37,380 nucleotides of DNA, taken from assembly GCA_028293565.1 (NCBI GenBank), contig JAQGON010000092.1, positions 1-37,380 on the forward strand. Direction: 5' to 3'. A model generated the notes under the pieces. The model did not search any database, was not told the DNA's origin, and saw only the letters and a list, made by a program, of their open reading frames with translations. The stretch comes from Verrucomicrobiota bacterium (GTDB lineage: Bacteria; Verrucomicrobiota; Verrucomicrobiia; Opitutales; Opitutaceae). Position 1 is the first letter of the stretch; every line of letters starts with the position of its first letter. Positions 16,752 through 23,997 of the stretch are shown here, piece after piece. The translations under genes and the position numbers were made by a program.

Positions 16752-16845
16752 TTTGACCGCGAAGATCGCGAAGCACGCGAAGGTCAGAGCCGGTCCGCCT
16801 CGGGAGGGATCGACCTTTGCGGCCTTTGCGATCTTCGCGGTCAAA
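16752..16845. repeat. GCGAAG-type palindromic extragenic repeat, copy 1
   Basis: Two 34-base arms, 16752-16785 and 16812-16845, are reverse complements at 30 positions by eye. Each arm contains repeated GCGAAG/GCAAAG units behind TTTGACCGC. A related element lies at 23828-23928. It sits between two convergent genes, and the right arm supplies the stop codon of the amidase gene. Confidence 0.85.
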
Positions 16846-17326
16846 CGGGCTTCCCGAACGTGTCCTGGAGAATTTGCCGGAGACGGTCCCATTCGGCGGG
16901 ATTGAGATCGTCCTTGCGGCCCGGCGCGACCTGGCGGTGATCGGTCATCCCCTCTATCGTCCATCCGTAGCGCGACCAGCGCGGACCGATCCATTCGAGG
17001 GCGGAGCCGATTTGGGCGTCGGTGAGAGGGGCCGCATAGGTGTCGCCGGCGAACGACAGACCCAGCATGAAGGCGTTGCAGCCGGTTCGTCCACGGAAGG
17101 AAGAGATGCCGGCGTGCCAGGCGACCTGTTCGTCGGGGACGAGGGTGGCGCGAGTTCCATCGGCGGCGATGACGCAATGGTAGCTCACCTTGCGCGCGGG
17201 ATCGGTCATCAGCGCGATTGTCTCCTCGAATGAAATCACCGTGTGATGAAACACGATTCCCCGGCGCTCGTTGGGCACGGCGCAGTCACGGTTCGGCGAG
17301 AGGCGCGTGATCGCGGGAAAGGACAT
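16841..17326 (-). CDS. AmpD-like N-acetylmuramoyl-L-alanine amidase
   Basis: The start at 17324-17326 gives 161 residues; the frame stays open upstream but has no family similarity. The Amidase_2 fold shows its zinc ligands: the His in VFHHTV, the His in TDHRQVAPGRKDD and the Asp ten residues after it. Other family blocks are SYHCVIAADGTRATLVPDEQVAWHAG and TGCNAFMLGLSFAG. The enzyme cleaves the amide between muramic acid and the stem peptide. No signal peptide is visible, so a cytoplasmic recycling role like AmpD is likely. The stop codon lies inside a palindromic repeat. A small membrane protein gene lies 83 bases upstream in the same direction. Confidence 0.88.
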   Translation of the reverse strand: MSFPAITRLSPNRDCAVPNERRGIVFHHTVISFEETIALMTDPARKVSYHCVIAADGTRATLVPDEQVAWHAGISSFRGRTGCNAFMLGLSFAGDTYAAPLTDAQIGSALEWIGPRWSRYGWTIEGMTDHRQVAPGRKDDLNPAEWDRLRQILQDTFGKPV

Positions 17327-17409
17327 GGACGAAGGGGAAGGTTGAGGCGGGGAATCCGGGCTTTGGAATTCGAAATCCGACGTCGGCCGCGGCGGCGTTT
17401 CCTGCGCGG

Positions 17410-17778
17410 CTAAAGCCTGCGCCACGCCATGCCGGCGAGAGAGACGAGCAGGCCGATGCGGATCGCGCCCTCCAGGGTCAGCGTGACCAGCACCCATTTG
17501 AGCCCGCAATTCCGGCGCACGGAATAGCCGGCGATGGAGACGATGAGCAGGATCAGGCCGTGGACGCGGCTGAAGGGACTGGACAGCAGGGCAAGCATCC
17601 AGAGCCAGTAGAGGATGATCGCCGTGCTCCAGAAAAACGCGGTGATTTCCGCGAGCCCGAGTTTTCGCGGATCGCCGTTCCGCGCGATCTGTTTGATGCC
17701 GACGTAGCGCTCGCTCATCACCAGCTGCCAGAGTTCGAACAGCAGGAAAAGCGGAGTGGCGAGGATCAGCGGGTTCAC
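17410..17778 (-). CDS. Small multi-pass membrane protein, unknown
   Basis: From a GTG at 17776-17778 the product has 122 residues and about four hydrophobic helices: PLILATPLFLLFELWQLVM, ITAFFWSTAIILYWLWMLALL, VHGLILLIVSIAGYSV and a last one around TLTLEGAIRIGLLVSLAG. Between the first two is a short polar segment (SERYVGIKQIARNGDPRKLG). I do not recognise a family. It lies upstream of the amidase gene on the same strand and could be co-transcribed with it. A long hairpin repeat lies upstream. Confidence 0.72.
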   Translation of the reverse strand: MNPLILATPLFLLFELWQLVMSERYVGIKQIARNGDPRKLGLAEITAFFWSTAIILYWLWMLALLSSPFSRVHGLILLIVSIAGYSVRRNCGLKWVLVTLTLEGAIRIGLLVSLAGMAWRRL

Positions 17779-17843
17779 GCCCGCCCATTAGAGGACCTCG
17801 GGGGCCGCGGGGCAATTGAAACGAGGTTGAACCCGATGGGTGG

Positions 17844-17868
17844 AACGCGTTGCCCTCTGCAACGCGTT
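17844..17868. repeat. Perfect 10-bp hairpin, REP-like element
   Basis: The arms AACGCGTTGC and GCAACGCGTT are perfect reverse complements around a five-base loop. Each arm contains the self-complementary AACGCGTT. Weaker complementarity extends on both sides (CGATGGGTGG near 17834 against CCACCGGTG near 17902). A TTCTAG/CTAGAA pair follows at about 17914-17947. The gap 17779-18040 has no gene; it lies between divergent membrane-protein genes. Confidence 0.65.
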
Positions 17869-18040
17869 GGAGACTCGATTGACTCTTAACTGCCCGCTCA
17901 ACCCACCGGTGCATTCTAGGTAATGGGCGCTGCCTCCCAGGCTAGAATTGTGATGTCGCGAAGAGCGGGGAGGAGTATAGTGTTTGTGCGAGCCCGGGAA
18001 GGGTCCGGGCGATGCGGCAACCTCGAACCAAGGACGTCAG

Positions 18041-18505
18041 ATGAATGCGATGACGACGATTGTGACCTATGTGCTGACCTCGCTCGTGGCCGGGCTGCTG
18101 GGAGGGGCGGCGATGGAGCTGACGATGTGGCTGATTTCGCGCGGGGGATGGGCGAAGGGCGACATGATCGTCGCGCTCGGGAGCCTGGTTACGAAGTCGC
18201 GCGAGAACGCGTACCGGGTCGGGGCGATTTTGCACGCGATCTCCGCCGTGGGATTCGCCGCCGTCTACGTGATGCTCATGATCGCCCTCGGCTTCACCCA
18301 CCTCCCGCACTCGCTGGCGCTCGGGGTCGGCGTGGGCGTGCTGCACGGAATGATCGTGAGCCTGATGCTGGTCTGGGTGATCTCCGAGCAGCATCCGCTG
18401 CAGGAATTCAACGAGGCCGGCTTTGCGGTCGGGCTGACGCATTTCGTCGCGCACGTCGCCTTCGGCGCCGTCGTCGGGCTCGTCGTCGGGATTTCGCCGC
18501 TGTGA
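18041..18505 (+). CDS. Four-helix membrane protein, unknown
   Basis: AAGGA eight bases before the ATG at 18041 supports this start. The 154-residue product has about four membrane helices: VTYVLTSLVAGLLGGAAMEL, ISAVGFAAVYVMLMIALGF, ALGVGVGVLHGMIVSLMLVWV and FVAHVAFGAVVGLVVGI. Several Gly, His and Ser residues lie within helices (HAISAV, LHGM, THFVAHV), which could bind a metal or a lipid, but this is speculation. No family is recognised. The gene ends 17 bases before an inverted repeat shared with the convergent aldo/keto reductase gene. Confidence 0.8.
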   Translation: MNAMTTIVTYVLTSLVAGLLGGAAMELTMWLISRGGWAKGDMIVALGSLVTKSRENAYRVGAILHAISAVGFAAVYVMLMIALGFTHLPHSLALGVGVGVLHGMIVSLMLVWVISEQHPLQEFNEAGFAVGLTHFVAHVAFGAVVGLVVGISPL

Positions 18506-18521
18506 CGCGGGCCCCGGCCCG

Positions 18522-18653
18522 CGCAGTTCGTAGATCGCAGTTCGGACGACCCGGGTGGTTTTCAACCCCGATGACTGAAGGACTTGAGTTTGTGGAGCCG
18601 CCGACCTCGGGGAAGCCTTGGCCCGAACTGCGAACTGCGATCTCCGAACTGCG
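18522..18653. repeat. GCAGTTCG-type inverted repeat between convergent genes
   Basis: Arms 18522-18544 and 18631-18653 (23 bases each) are reverse complements at 22 positions. Each arm carries CGCAGTTCG twice around GATC. The 86 bases between them show no gene. The element fills the space between two convergent genes and may act as a two-way transcription stop, as REP elements often do. Confidence 0.8.
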
Positions 18654-18671
18654 AATTCCGGTCCGCGGCGA

Positions 18672-19661
18672 TTATTTTCCCGCGTACCAGAACGCCCTGC
18701 GCCAGTTGTGGCGATGAAGCCTTTCCGCCAGCGCGGACGGCATGGCCGGGAGATCGCTGGCGCCGCAGTTGGCGTCGGCCTGCGCGACGTTGCGGATTCC
18801 CGGGATCACCGTTGAGACGGCGGGGTGCGCGAGCACGAACTTCAGCGCCGCCTGGGCCGGCGTGAGGCCGGAGCCGGCGAGGTCCTTGCGGATTTCCTCC
18901 ATGCGGACCACCGCGCGCCCGAGCCGGTCGCCGGCGAAATAATTATTCCGGAAATCATCGGGGGCGAACTTCGTGTCCTTGGTGAATTTTCCGGTGAGCA
19001 CGCCTTCGTCGAAGACGACGCGCACGATGATTCCCACGCCGCATTCCCTTGCGACGTCGAGCAGTTCCGCCGCGGGCTCCTGCTCGAAAAGATTGTAGAT
19101 GACCTGGACGGCGTCGACCCAGCCGCCGCGCATCAGATCGATGACGGAATTCTGGTCGTGCTCCGGTGTCGACACGCCGACGAGCCCGATTTGTCCCTCC
19201 CGCTGGAGCTGCCGCAGCAGCTTGAACGGCGTTGGATTCCGGTTCCAGGCGCGCGTCCAGGTGTGGAGCTGGAGGAGGTCCAGGCGCTCCGTTCCCAGAT
19301 TGCGCAGGCGTTCCGCCACATTTTCCCGGACATACTTTTCGGAGTAGCGTTCGTCGGCGCGGCAGTAAGGCGTCGGAGGCCAGGGGCCCGGTCCGGGCGG
19401 GGTTTTCGTCGCGACCCGGATCCGGGAGTTCTTCCCGGCGCCGGCGCGCTCGCGCAGCACCTGGGCGATCAGTTTTTCGCTGCGCCCGTTGCCGTAGCCC
19501 GCCGCCGTGTCGATGAAGTTGCAGCCGAGGTCGAGCGCGCGGTGCAGCGCCGCGATCGAATCCGCGTCGGCCTGCTGGCCCCAGGACCCGCCGATCGCCC
19601 AGGCGCCAAAGCCGATCTCCGAGCAGTCGAAACCGTGTTTGCCGAAGGGCCGGAATTTCAT
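18672..19661 (-). CDS. Aldo/keto reductase
   Basis: The 329-residue protein is a single (beta/alpha)8 aldo/keto reductase. It begins MKFRPFGKHGFDCSEIGFGAWAIGG. The catalytic tetrad is complete: Asp in NFIDTAAGYG, Tyr in the same motif, Lys in VATKT and His in LLQLHTW. The NADPH-binding end reads HPAVSTVIPGIRNVAQADAN. It belongs to the YghZ/Tas-like group that reduces aldehydes or sugar-derived carbonyls; the substrate is unknown. No signal peptide. The stop is next to a palindromic repeat, and another repeat separates its start from the gamma-glutamyltransferase gene upstream. Confidence 0.93.
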   Translation of the reverse strand: MKFRPFGKHGFDCSEIGFGAWAIGGSWGQQADADSIAALHRALDLGCNFIDTAAGYGNGRSEKLIAQVLRERAGAGKNSRIRVATKTPPGPGPWPPTPYCRADERYSEKYVRENVAERLRNLGTERLDLLQLHTWTRAWNRNPTPFKLLRQLQREGQIGLVGVSTPEHDQNSVIDLMRGGWVDAVQVIYNLFEQEPAAELLDVARECGVGIIVRVVFDEGVLTGKFTKDTKFAPDDFRNNYFAGDRLGRAVVRMEEIRKDLAGSGLTPAQAALKFVLAHPAVSTVIPGIRNVAQADANCGASDLPAMPSALAERLHRHNWRRAFWYAGK

Positions 19662-19752
19662 TCCCGGAATTTATCGCGGAAATGAGGAGGGACGGAAGGG
19701 TGGAAATCAACGTCCGCCAGGAAGCCGGGGCCAAATTCGGTCCGGAAGAGGT

Positions 19753-19863
19753 GGCCGCAAAAATGCACAAGGGCTCCGGGGCTTCGAATCGAGTCTCCCG
19801 TGCGCCTATAGGCGCGATGGCAGCTCTTTCGCAGCCCCGGAACCCTTGTGCTTTTTGGCGGCC
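19753..19863. repeat. CACAAGGG-type palindromic repeat
   Basis: Arms at about 19753-19787 and 19828-19863 are imperfect reverse complements centred on GCACAAGGG and CCGGGGCT. The loop region holds a perfect 14-base palindrome at 19802-19815 (GCGCCTATAGGCGC). The gap 19662-19935 contains no gene. Confidence 0.8.
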
Positions 19864-19935
19864 AACCTCCTCCTCGGAATTCCTCGCCAACGATGATGAG
19901 GATTCTGCAGCGTGGCTACAGTTCGATTTAAAATG

Positions 19936-21672
19936 CTAGTAGCCCGCCGCTTTGCTGTCGCCTTTGCGCGGGTCGGCGGCGCCGAGCCGCAGGCCGGTTT
20001 TCTGGTCGACCGCGATCGTCTCGGCATCGCCCTGGTAGCCGCCCTCGTACGATTCGCGCTCCGTGAGGACGTGCCCCATTTTCCTCAGCAGGGCCGCCGT
20101 GTCGGGCGACATCGCGTCGCGCTCGTAGGTCAGCACGTCCGGCATCCACTGGTGGTGGATCCGCGGCGCCTCCACCGCCTGCATGACCGGCAGGCCGAAA
20201 TCGACAACGTTGATGATGACCTGGAAAACCGTGCTGATGATCGTCGGGCCTCCGGGCGAGCCGGTGACGAGCACCACCTGGCCGTCCTTGAAGACGAGGG
20301 TGGGCGTCATCGACGACAGGGGGCGTTTTCCGGGGACGATCGCGTTCGCTTCGCCCTGGATGAGCCCGAACATGTTCGGCGCGCCGACGAGCGACGTGAA
20401 GTCGTCCATTTCGTTGTTCATCAGAATTCCCGTCCCGGGAATCGTGACACCCGACCCGAAGGCGCCGTTGAGCGTATAGGTGTTGGAAACGGCGTTGCCG
20501 GCGGAGTCGACGACCGAGAACTGCGTCGTCTCTATTTTCTCGCGCGGGGAGGAAACCGCGAACTTCCCCAGGCCGGGCTCGACCGCCGAGGCCGGCGTGG
20601 CGCGATCAGGATCGAAGGAGGCCATCCGGGATCTTGAATAGGCGGGGTCGAGCAGGCGTGCGACCGGCACCTTGACGAAATCCGGATCGCCGAGGTATTC
20701 GGCGCGGTCGCGAAAGGCACGCGTCATTGCTTCGGCGAGCAGATGGTACTCCGCCGCGGAATTGTGCCCCAGCGCCCTGAGGTCGAACGGCTCGACCATT
20801 GCCAGCATCTGCAGGAGGGCGATCCCGCCGGAGCTGGGCGGAGGCATCGTGACGATTTCGTACCCGCGATATTTCCCGCGCAAAGGGGTCCGCTCCGCGG
20901 GCTGGTACGACTTGAGATCTGCCAGCGTGATGTTTCCGCCGTGGCGGCTCATGGCGTCGGCGATCCGCCTGGCCGTCTCGCCCTCATAGAATTCGCGCGG
21001 TCCCTGCTGCTGGAGCCGCGCCAGGGTTTGGCCGAGATCGGTCTGCACCCAGCGTTCGTCCGCGGGCCACTGGGCGCCGCCGTGCAGAAAGACTTTTTTC
21101 GACTCGGGGTCGGCGCCGAGCACGTTCTGCCATTTCCGGAACAGGGCCGCGTTCGACTGGGAAAGCGCTTGGCCTTCCGCCGCGAGGCGGCGCGCCGGTT
21201 CGACGACGTCGGACCAGGTCACCTTTCCGGAGCCGTATTTTTTCTGCGCGAGCGCAAAGCCCGCCACCGAACCGGGAATTCCGCTGGCGCGCCAGCCGAG
21301 CGTCGACGAGCCGTTCCCGGCGAGCACCTTTCCGTCGGGCCCGACATACATGTCGCGGGTGGCGGCAGCGGGCGCCGTCTCGCGGTAGTCGATGACCGTG
21401 TCGCGGCCGTCCGCGAGATGGATCACCATGAAGCCGCCGCCCCCGATGTTGCCGGCGAAAGGATACACCACCGCCAACGTCAGCCCGGTGGCGACGGCGG
21501 CATCGACGGCGTTGCCGCCCTTTCTCAGGATTTCCACGCCGGCGGCCGAGGCGAGCTCGTGCACCGATGTGACCATCCCGTGCTCCGCTTCGACGGCCGA
21601 ACGCTGGCCGCGTCCCACGGAAATCGTGACGACCAGGGCGAGGATCAAAGCGACGTGCTGCGCAAAACGCAT
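19936..21672 (-). CDS. ggt: Gamma-glutamyltransferase precursor
   Basis: The ATG at 21670-21672 opens a signal peptide (MRFAQHVALILALVVTISVG); a longer in-frame start at 21717 lies outside it. The 578-residue proenzyme should be exported and cleave itself into two subunits. The cut lies before T382 in ETTQFSVVDSAGNAVSNTYT, and T382 becomes the nucleophile. The position after the two threonines is Gln, where E. coli has His; Gln occurs in other GGTs. Substrate and oxyanion motifs GTGILMNNEMDDF and KRPLSSMTPTL are intact, with TGSPGGPTIISTV near the end. The enzyme hydrolyses glutathione and other gamma-glutamyl compounds in the periplasm. Length is typical. Confidence 0.95.
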   Translation of the reverse strand: MRFAQHVALILALVVTISVGRGQRSAVEAEHGMVTSVHELASAAGVEILRKGGNAVDAAVATGLTLAVVYPFAGNIGGGGFMVIHLADGRDTVIDYRETAPAAATRDMYVGPDGKVLAGNGSSTLGWRASGIPGSVAGFALAQKKYGSGKVTWSDVVEPARRLAAEGQALSQSNAALFRKWQNVLGADPESKKVFLHGGAQWPADERWVQTDLGQTLARLQQQGPREFYEGETARRIADAMSRHGGNITLADLKSYQPAERTPLRGKYRGYEIVTMPPPSSGGIALLQMLAMVEPFDLRALGHNSAAEYHLLAEAMTRAFRDRAEYLGDPDFVKVPVARLLDPAYSRSRMASFDPDRATPASAVEPGLGKFAVSSPREKIETTQFSVVDSAGNAVSNTYTLNGAFGSGVTIPGTGILMNNEMDDFTSLVGAPNMFGLIQGEANAIVPGKRPLSSMTPTLVFKDGQVVLVTGSPGGPTIISTVFQVIINVVDFGLPVMQAVEAPRIHHQWMPDVLTYERDAMSPDTAALLRKMGHVLTERESYEGGYQGDAETIAVDQKTGLRLGAADPRKGDSKAAGY

Positions 21673-21721
21673 GATGGAAAGGGGTCGATTTTTCTTCCAT
21701 CCGGCCGCGTGAATCAATGGA

Positions 21722-21901
21722 AGAAAAGCCTGGCATGGTTTCGACGGTTTTCGAAACGACCCCTCCCAGGCTCACTCAAAATCCCGGTGGTCGGCGGCGA
21801 AGGGAATCACCGACCTGGAGCGACATGTCCTGACACCGGGAGTCTCACGGTTTCCGCCGGGGCGAATTACCTGCCCGATGTCGATCGGGCCTTTGTTTTT
21901 T
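21722..21901 (+). ncRNA. Candidate structured plus-strand RNA ending at an orphan terminator
   Basis: The region has no ORF and lies between two minus-strand genes. It folds readily: AGCCTGG/CCAGGCT (21727-21733, 21766-21772) encloses GTTTCG/CGAAAC (21738-21743, 21752-21757), then GGTCGG/CCGACC, and last a strong terminator. No plus-strand gene exists upstream that would need this terminator. A small RNA of about 180 nt is the simplest reading. I could not identify a known RNA family or a clear promoter. Confidence 0.4.
21873..21901 (+). terminator. Rho-independent terminator on the plus strand with no upstream gene
   Basis: A 7-bp stem GCCCGAT/ATCGGGC (21873-21879, 21884-21890) with loop GTCG is followed by CTTTGTTTTTT. 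On the minus strand there is no matching U-tract, so it cannot serve the lipoprotein gene. Confidence 0.7.
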
Positions 21902-21928
21902 CGACGGACTCACCGCCCGCGTGCCGCC

Positions 21929-22732
21929 TCAGGGGTTCGTGGCGGGAACCGGCGCTGATCCCGGCTTTTCCGGCGCCTTGAACAGGTGAAGGCCGGCCAG
22001 GGGCAGGAGATCGACGACGAGCGTAAAGGGCTCGCTGTCGCGATGCGCCGCGATTTGCAGGCGCTGCGGTCCGGGCGAGATGGGGAAAAAGACGCTGCCG
22101 GTCATGATCCCCTGCGGCGGGAGCGCGAGGGGAAGCGGCAGCCGCCGGCGCTCGAACTCGGCCTGGATATCGCGACGGGCGTGTTTGTTCACGATGACAT
22201 GGGTGACAACGATGGCGGGGATCGCGAAGAAGGCAGTGAGTCCCGCCAGCGCCAGGGCGGACGATCCGCCCAGCGCTCCGCCGAGCGCCGCGGCCGGGGC
22301 CATGCCCCAGGCGACGCTGAGACCGACGCCAAGGAAGATCCGGCGTCCGTGATGCTCGAATTTTTTCAGGTTCTGGCGGCTCGATTCCTCGAGGGTCCAC
22401 GGTTCAGATCCGGGGCTTTGCTTCTGGTTGAGGGCGTCGACGATCGTGAGGGAGTCGATCACGAGCGGGTCGGCGCCGGGGTTGAGAAAGGTCAGGACAT
22501 ATTCGTCCCAGTAGGCCTCCTTTTTCCATGCGCCCGGTCCCTGGTAGACGATCACGGATTGCACGCGCGCCTCGAGGCGCGCGTCAGCCGCGCGGAGATT
22601 GAGCCCGAGGAGCGGAGTGGTCTTCGGAACGCGGTCGTACTTCGCCGAGATGCATCCTGACGCCGCGGCGAGGAGCAGAAGAAGGGCGGCCGCGGGAAAA
22701 ACGGCTGGGCCCCGGCTGGGCCGGCTTCGCAT
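21929..22732 (-). CDS. Putative lipoprotein with internal hydrophobic segment
   Basis: From the ATG at 22730-22732 the product has 267 residues; TTG at 22744 would add four. A signal peptide (Arg-rich start, then FPAAALLLLLAAASGC) ends in a lipobox whose Cys would be lipidated. A hydrophobic, Gly/Ala-rich stretch (about residues 138-180, LGVGLSVAWGMAPAAALGGA onward) may form one or two membrane helices. C-terminal strands include GSVFFPISPGPQRLQIAAH and SEPFTLVVDLLPL. The pattern YWDEYVLTFLNPGADPLVIDSLTIVD looks like an Ig-like beta segment. The family is not recognised. The 27-codon ORF lies just upstream, ending eight bases before this start. Confidence 0.75.
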   Translation of the reverse strand: MRSRPSRGPAVFPAAALLLLLAAASGCISAKYDRVPKTTPLLGLNLRAADARLEARVQSVIVYQGPGAWKKEAYWDEYVLTFLNPGADPLVIDSLTIVDALNQKQSPGSEPWTLEESSRQNLKKFEHHGRRIFLGVGLSVAWGMAPAAALGGALGGSSALALAGLTAFFAIPAIVVTHVIVNKHARRDIQAEFERRRLPLPLALPPQGIMTGSVFFPISPGPQRLQIAAHRDSEPFTLVVDLLPLAGLHLFKAPEKPGSAPVPATNP

Positions 22733-22740
22733 CACACGCT

Positions 22741-22824
22741 TCAAAGGGTGAAGTCCGCGCCGCAGCCGGAATCGATCGCGACGAGGGCGCAGAGCAGGGT
22801 GAGAATGGAGATGAGCAGGATCAT
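22741..22824 (-). CDS. Possible 27-residue hydrophobic or lipoprotein-like peptide
   Basis: The frame reads MILLISILTLLCALVAIDSG, then CGADFTL and a stop. It has a hydrophobic helix followed by a Cys in a lipobox-like setting. It lies eight bases before the lipoprotein gene on the same strand, so it could be a leader peptide or a tiny membrane protein. There is no Shine-Dalgarno, and a frame of this length could occur by chance. Confidence 0.3.
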   Translation of the reverse strand: MILLISILTLLCALVAIDSGCGADFTL

Positions 22825-22904
22825 GGGAGCGAGGGTTGAACGGGACGGCGCCACTCTGCCCGATTTTGGCGGACCGGGCATCGGGAACGGGGCCCGAATT
22901 CTTG

Positions 22905-22920
22905 GTAGGGGCGCCCCCTA
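22905..22920. promoter_or_regulatory. GGGGCGCCCC palindrome upstream of a NarL-type regulator
   Basis: The site GTAGGGGCGCCCCCTA has a perfect 10-bp core. It lies in the 304-base gap 22825-23128, which otherwise shows no gene. A similar GTAGGGCGC occurs upstream of the other LuxR-type gene at 32589. A role as a binding site is only a possibility. Confidence 0.3.
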
Positions 22921-23128
22921 GGACATTTCGATCGAAGAACCGGATTTGATCCGGGAGGCGCGGAGGCGCGGAAGATCGGATTGACGGTCGGTTTTCTGGG
23001 CCGCTTTCTGCGCGCTTCGGCGATGCCGTTCCCGCGGGCCCCGAGCCGCTGCACCGCAGCAGGGAGAGGACTTCGGGTTTCTCGCTTGCGAGCCTTGCCC
23101 GGCGCGCGTTGCCTCAAGCCGCGCGCAG

Positions 23129-23806
23129 ATGAACACCCCCGGCCGCGACTCCCGCCCTCCGATTCGCGTGCTGGTGGCGGAGGATCACCCGATCGTGCTG
23201 GAAGGACTCGTGACGCTGCTTTCCGGACAGGGAGGCTTTTCGGTCGAGGGCAGCGCGACGGACCGGTCGGGATTGCGGACACTGACGCAGAAGGTTTCGG
23301 CGGACGTGCTCCTGATGGACCTGATGCTGCGGGATGACGACGGGCTCGCGCTGATCAAGGAACTGGTCGCACAGCATCCGCCGCTGCGCATCCTGGTTTT
23401 CTCGCTGCAGCCCGAGTCGAACTACGCCGAGCGCTGCCTGAGGGCGGGGGCGCGCGGCTACCTGATGAAGCAGGAGCCGGTCGAAACGCTTTTCGCGGCG
23501 ATCCGGACCGTCGCGGCCGGCAGCGTTTGCCTTTCGCCGCGGATGGCGGCGGCGCTGCTGGGAACGCTGACCGGTGCCGCGCGCAAACCGGCGGGTGCCT
23601 ACGCGCAGCTGACGGACCGCGAGCTGCAGGTCTTTCGTCTGATCGGCCTGGGGAAATCGTCGCGCGAAGCGGCGCTGCAGCTCGGCATCAGTTCCAAGAC
23701 CGTCGAAGCGCACCGGGAAAACATCAAGAACAAGCTCGGCCTCGATTCCGCCGCGGCGCTCGTCGCGCGCGCCGCGGTCTGGGTGCGCGAGGGAGAGCGC
23801 AATTAA
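23129..23806 (+). CDS. NarL/LuxR-family response regulator
   Basis: This 225-residue protein has a receiver (residues about 12-130) and a LuxR-type helix-turn-helix (about 160-215). The acidic pocket is E18-D19, the phospho-acceptor is D64 in LLMDLMLRDDDG, and the conserved lysine lies in GARGYLMKQE. The DNA-binding part reads LTDRELQVFRLIGLGKSSRE followed by SSKTVEAHRENIKNKLGL, a complete recognition helix. It should activate genes when phosphorylated. A hybrid histidine kinase gene follows on the same strand after a palindromic repeat and is the likely partner. Confidence 0.95.
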   Translation: MNTPGRDSRPPIRVLVAEDHPIVLEGLVTLLSGQGGFSVEGSATDRSGLRTLTQKVSADVLLMDLMLRDDDGLALIKELVAQHPPLRILVFSLQPESNYAERCLRAGARGYLMKQEPVETLFAAIRTVAAGSVCLSPRMAAALLGTLTGAARKPAGAYAQLTDRELQVFRLIGLGKSSREAALQLGISSKTVEAHRENIKNKLGLDSAAALVARAAVWVREGERN

Positions 23807-23827
23807 CGCGGACCGGATCCATTTTTT

Positions 23828-23928
23828 TTACCGCGAAGGGCGCGAAGGACGCGAAGATCGATCCGGGAACCCAATCCTCCGAGGCCTTGGCGGATCGAGC
23901 TTTGCGGCCTTCGCGTCCTTTGCGGTTA
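23828..23928. repeat. GCGAAG-type palindromic extragenic repeat, copy 2
   Basis: Arms 23828-23864 and 23892-23928 (37 bases each) are reverse complements at 31 positions by eye. They carry ACCGCGAAGG-type units like those at 16752-16845, so the two copies belong to one dispersed family. Here the element separates a regulator gene from its likely kinase partner. Confidence 0.85.
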
Positions 23929-23997
23929 ATATCCGTTTTTTTCGCGGAGAGGTCCAAAAAACAATGAGTGTGCCCCGCCGGCCATGTCGGGCGCCCA

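Noticed and set aside
17326-17914. N-terminal extension of the amidase across the small membrane protein gene
   Set aside because: The frame is open but low in family similarity, and it overlaps a better-supported gene in another frame.
21727-21760. tmRNA 5' end, because of GGTTTCGACGG
   Set aside because: The acceptor stem, tag peptide frame and T-arm with CCA are not found in the following 350 bases, and a terminator ends the region too early.
16752-23928. CRISPR array, because of repeated GCGAAG units
   Set aside because: The units form two-arm palindromes with no regular spacers, and no cas gene is present.
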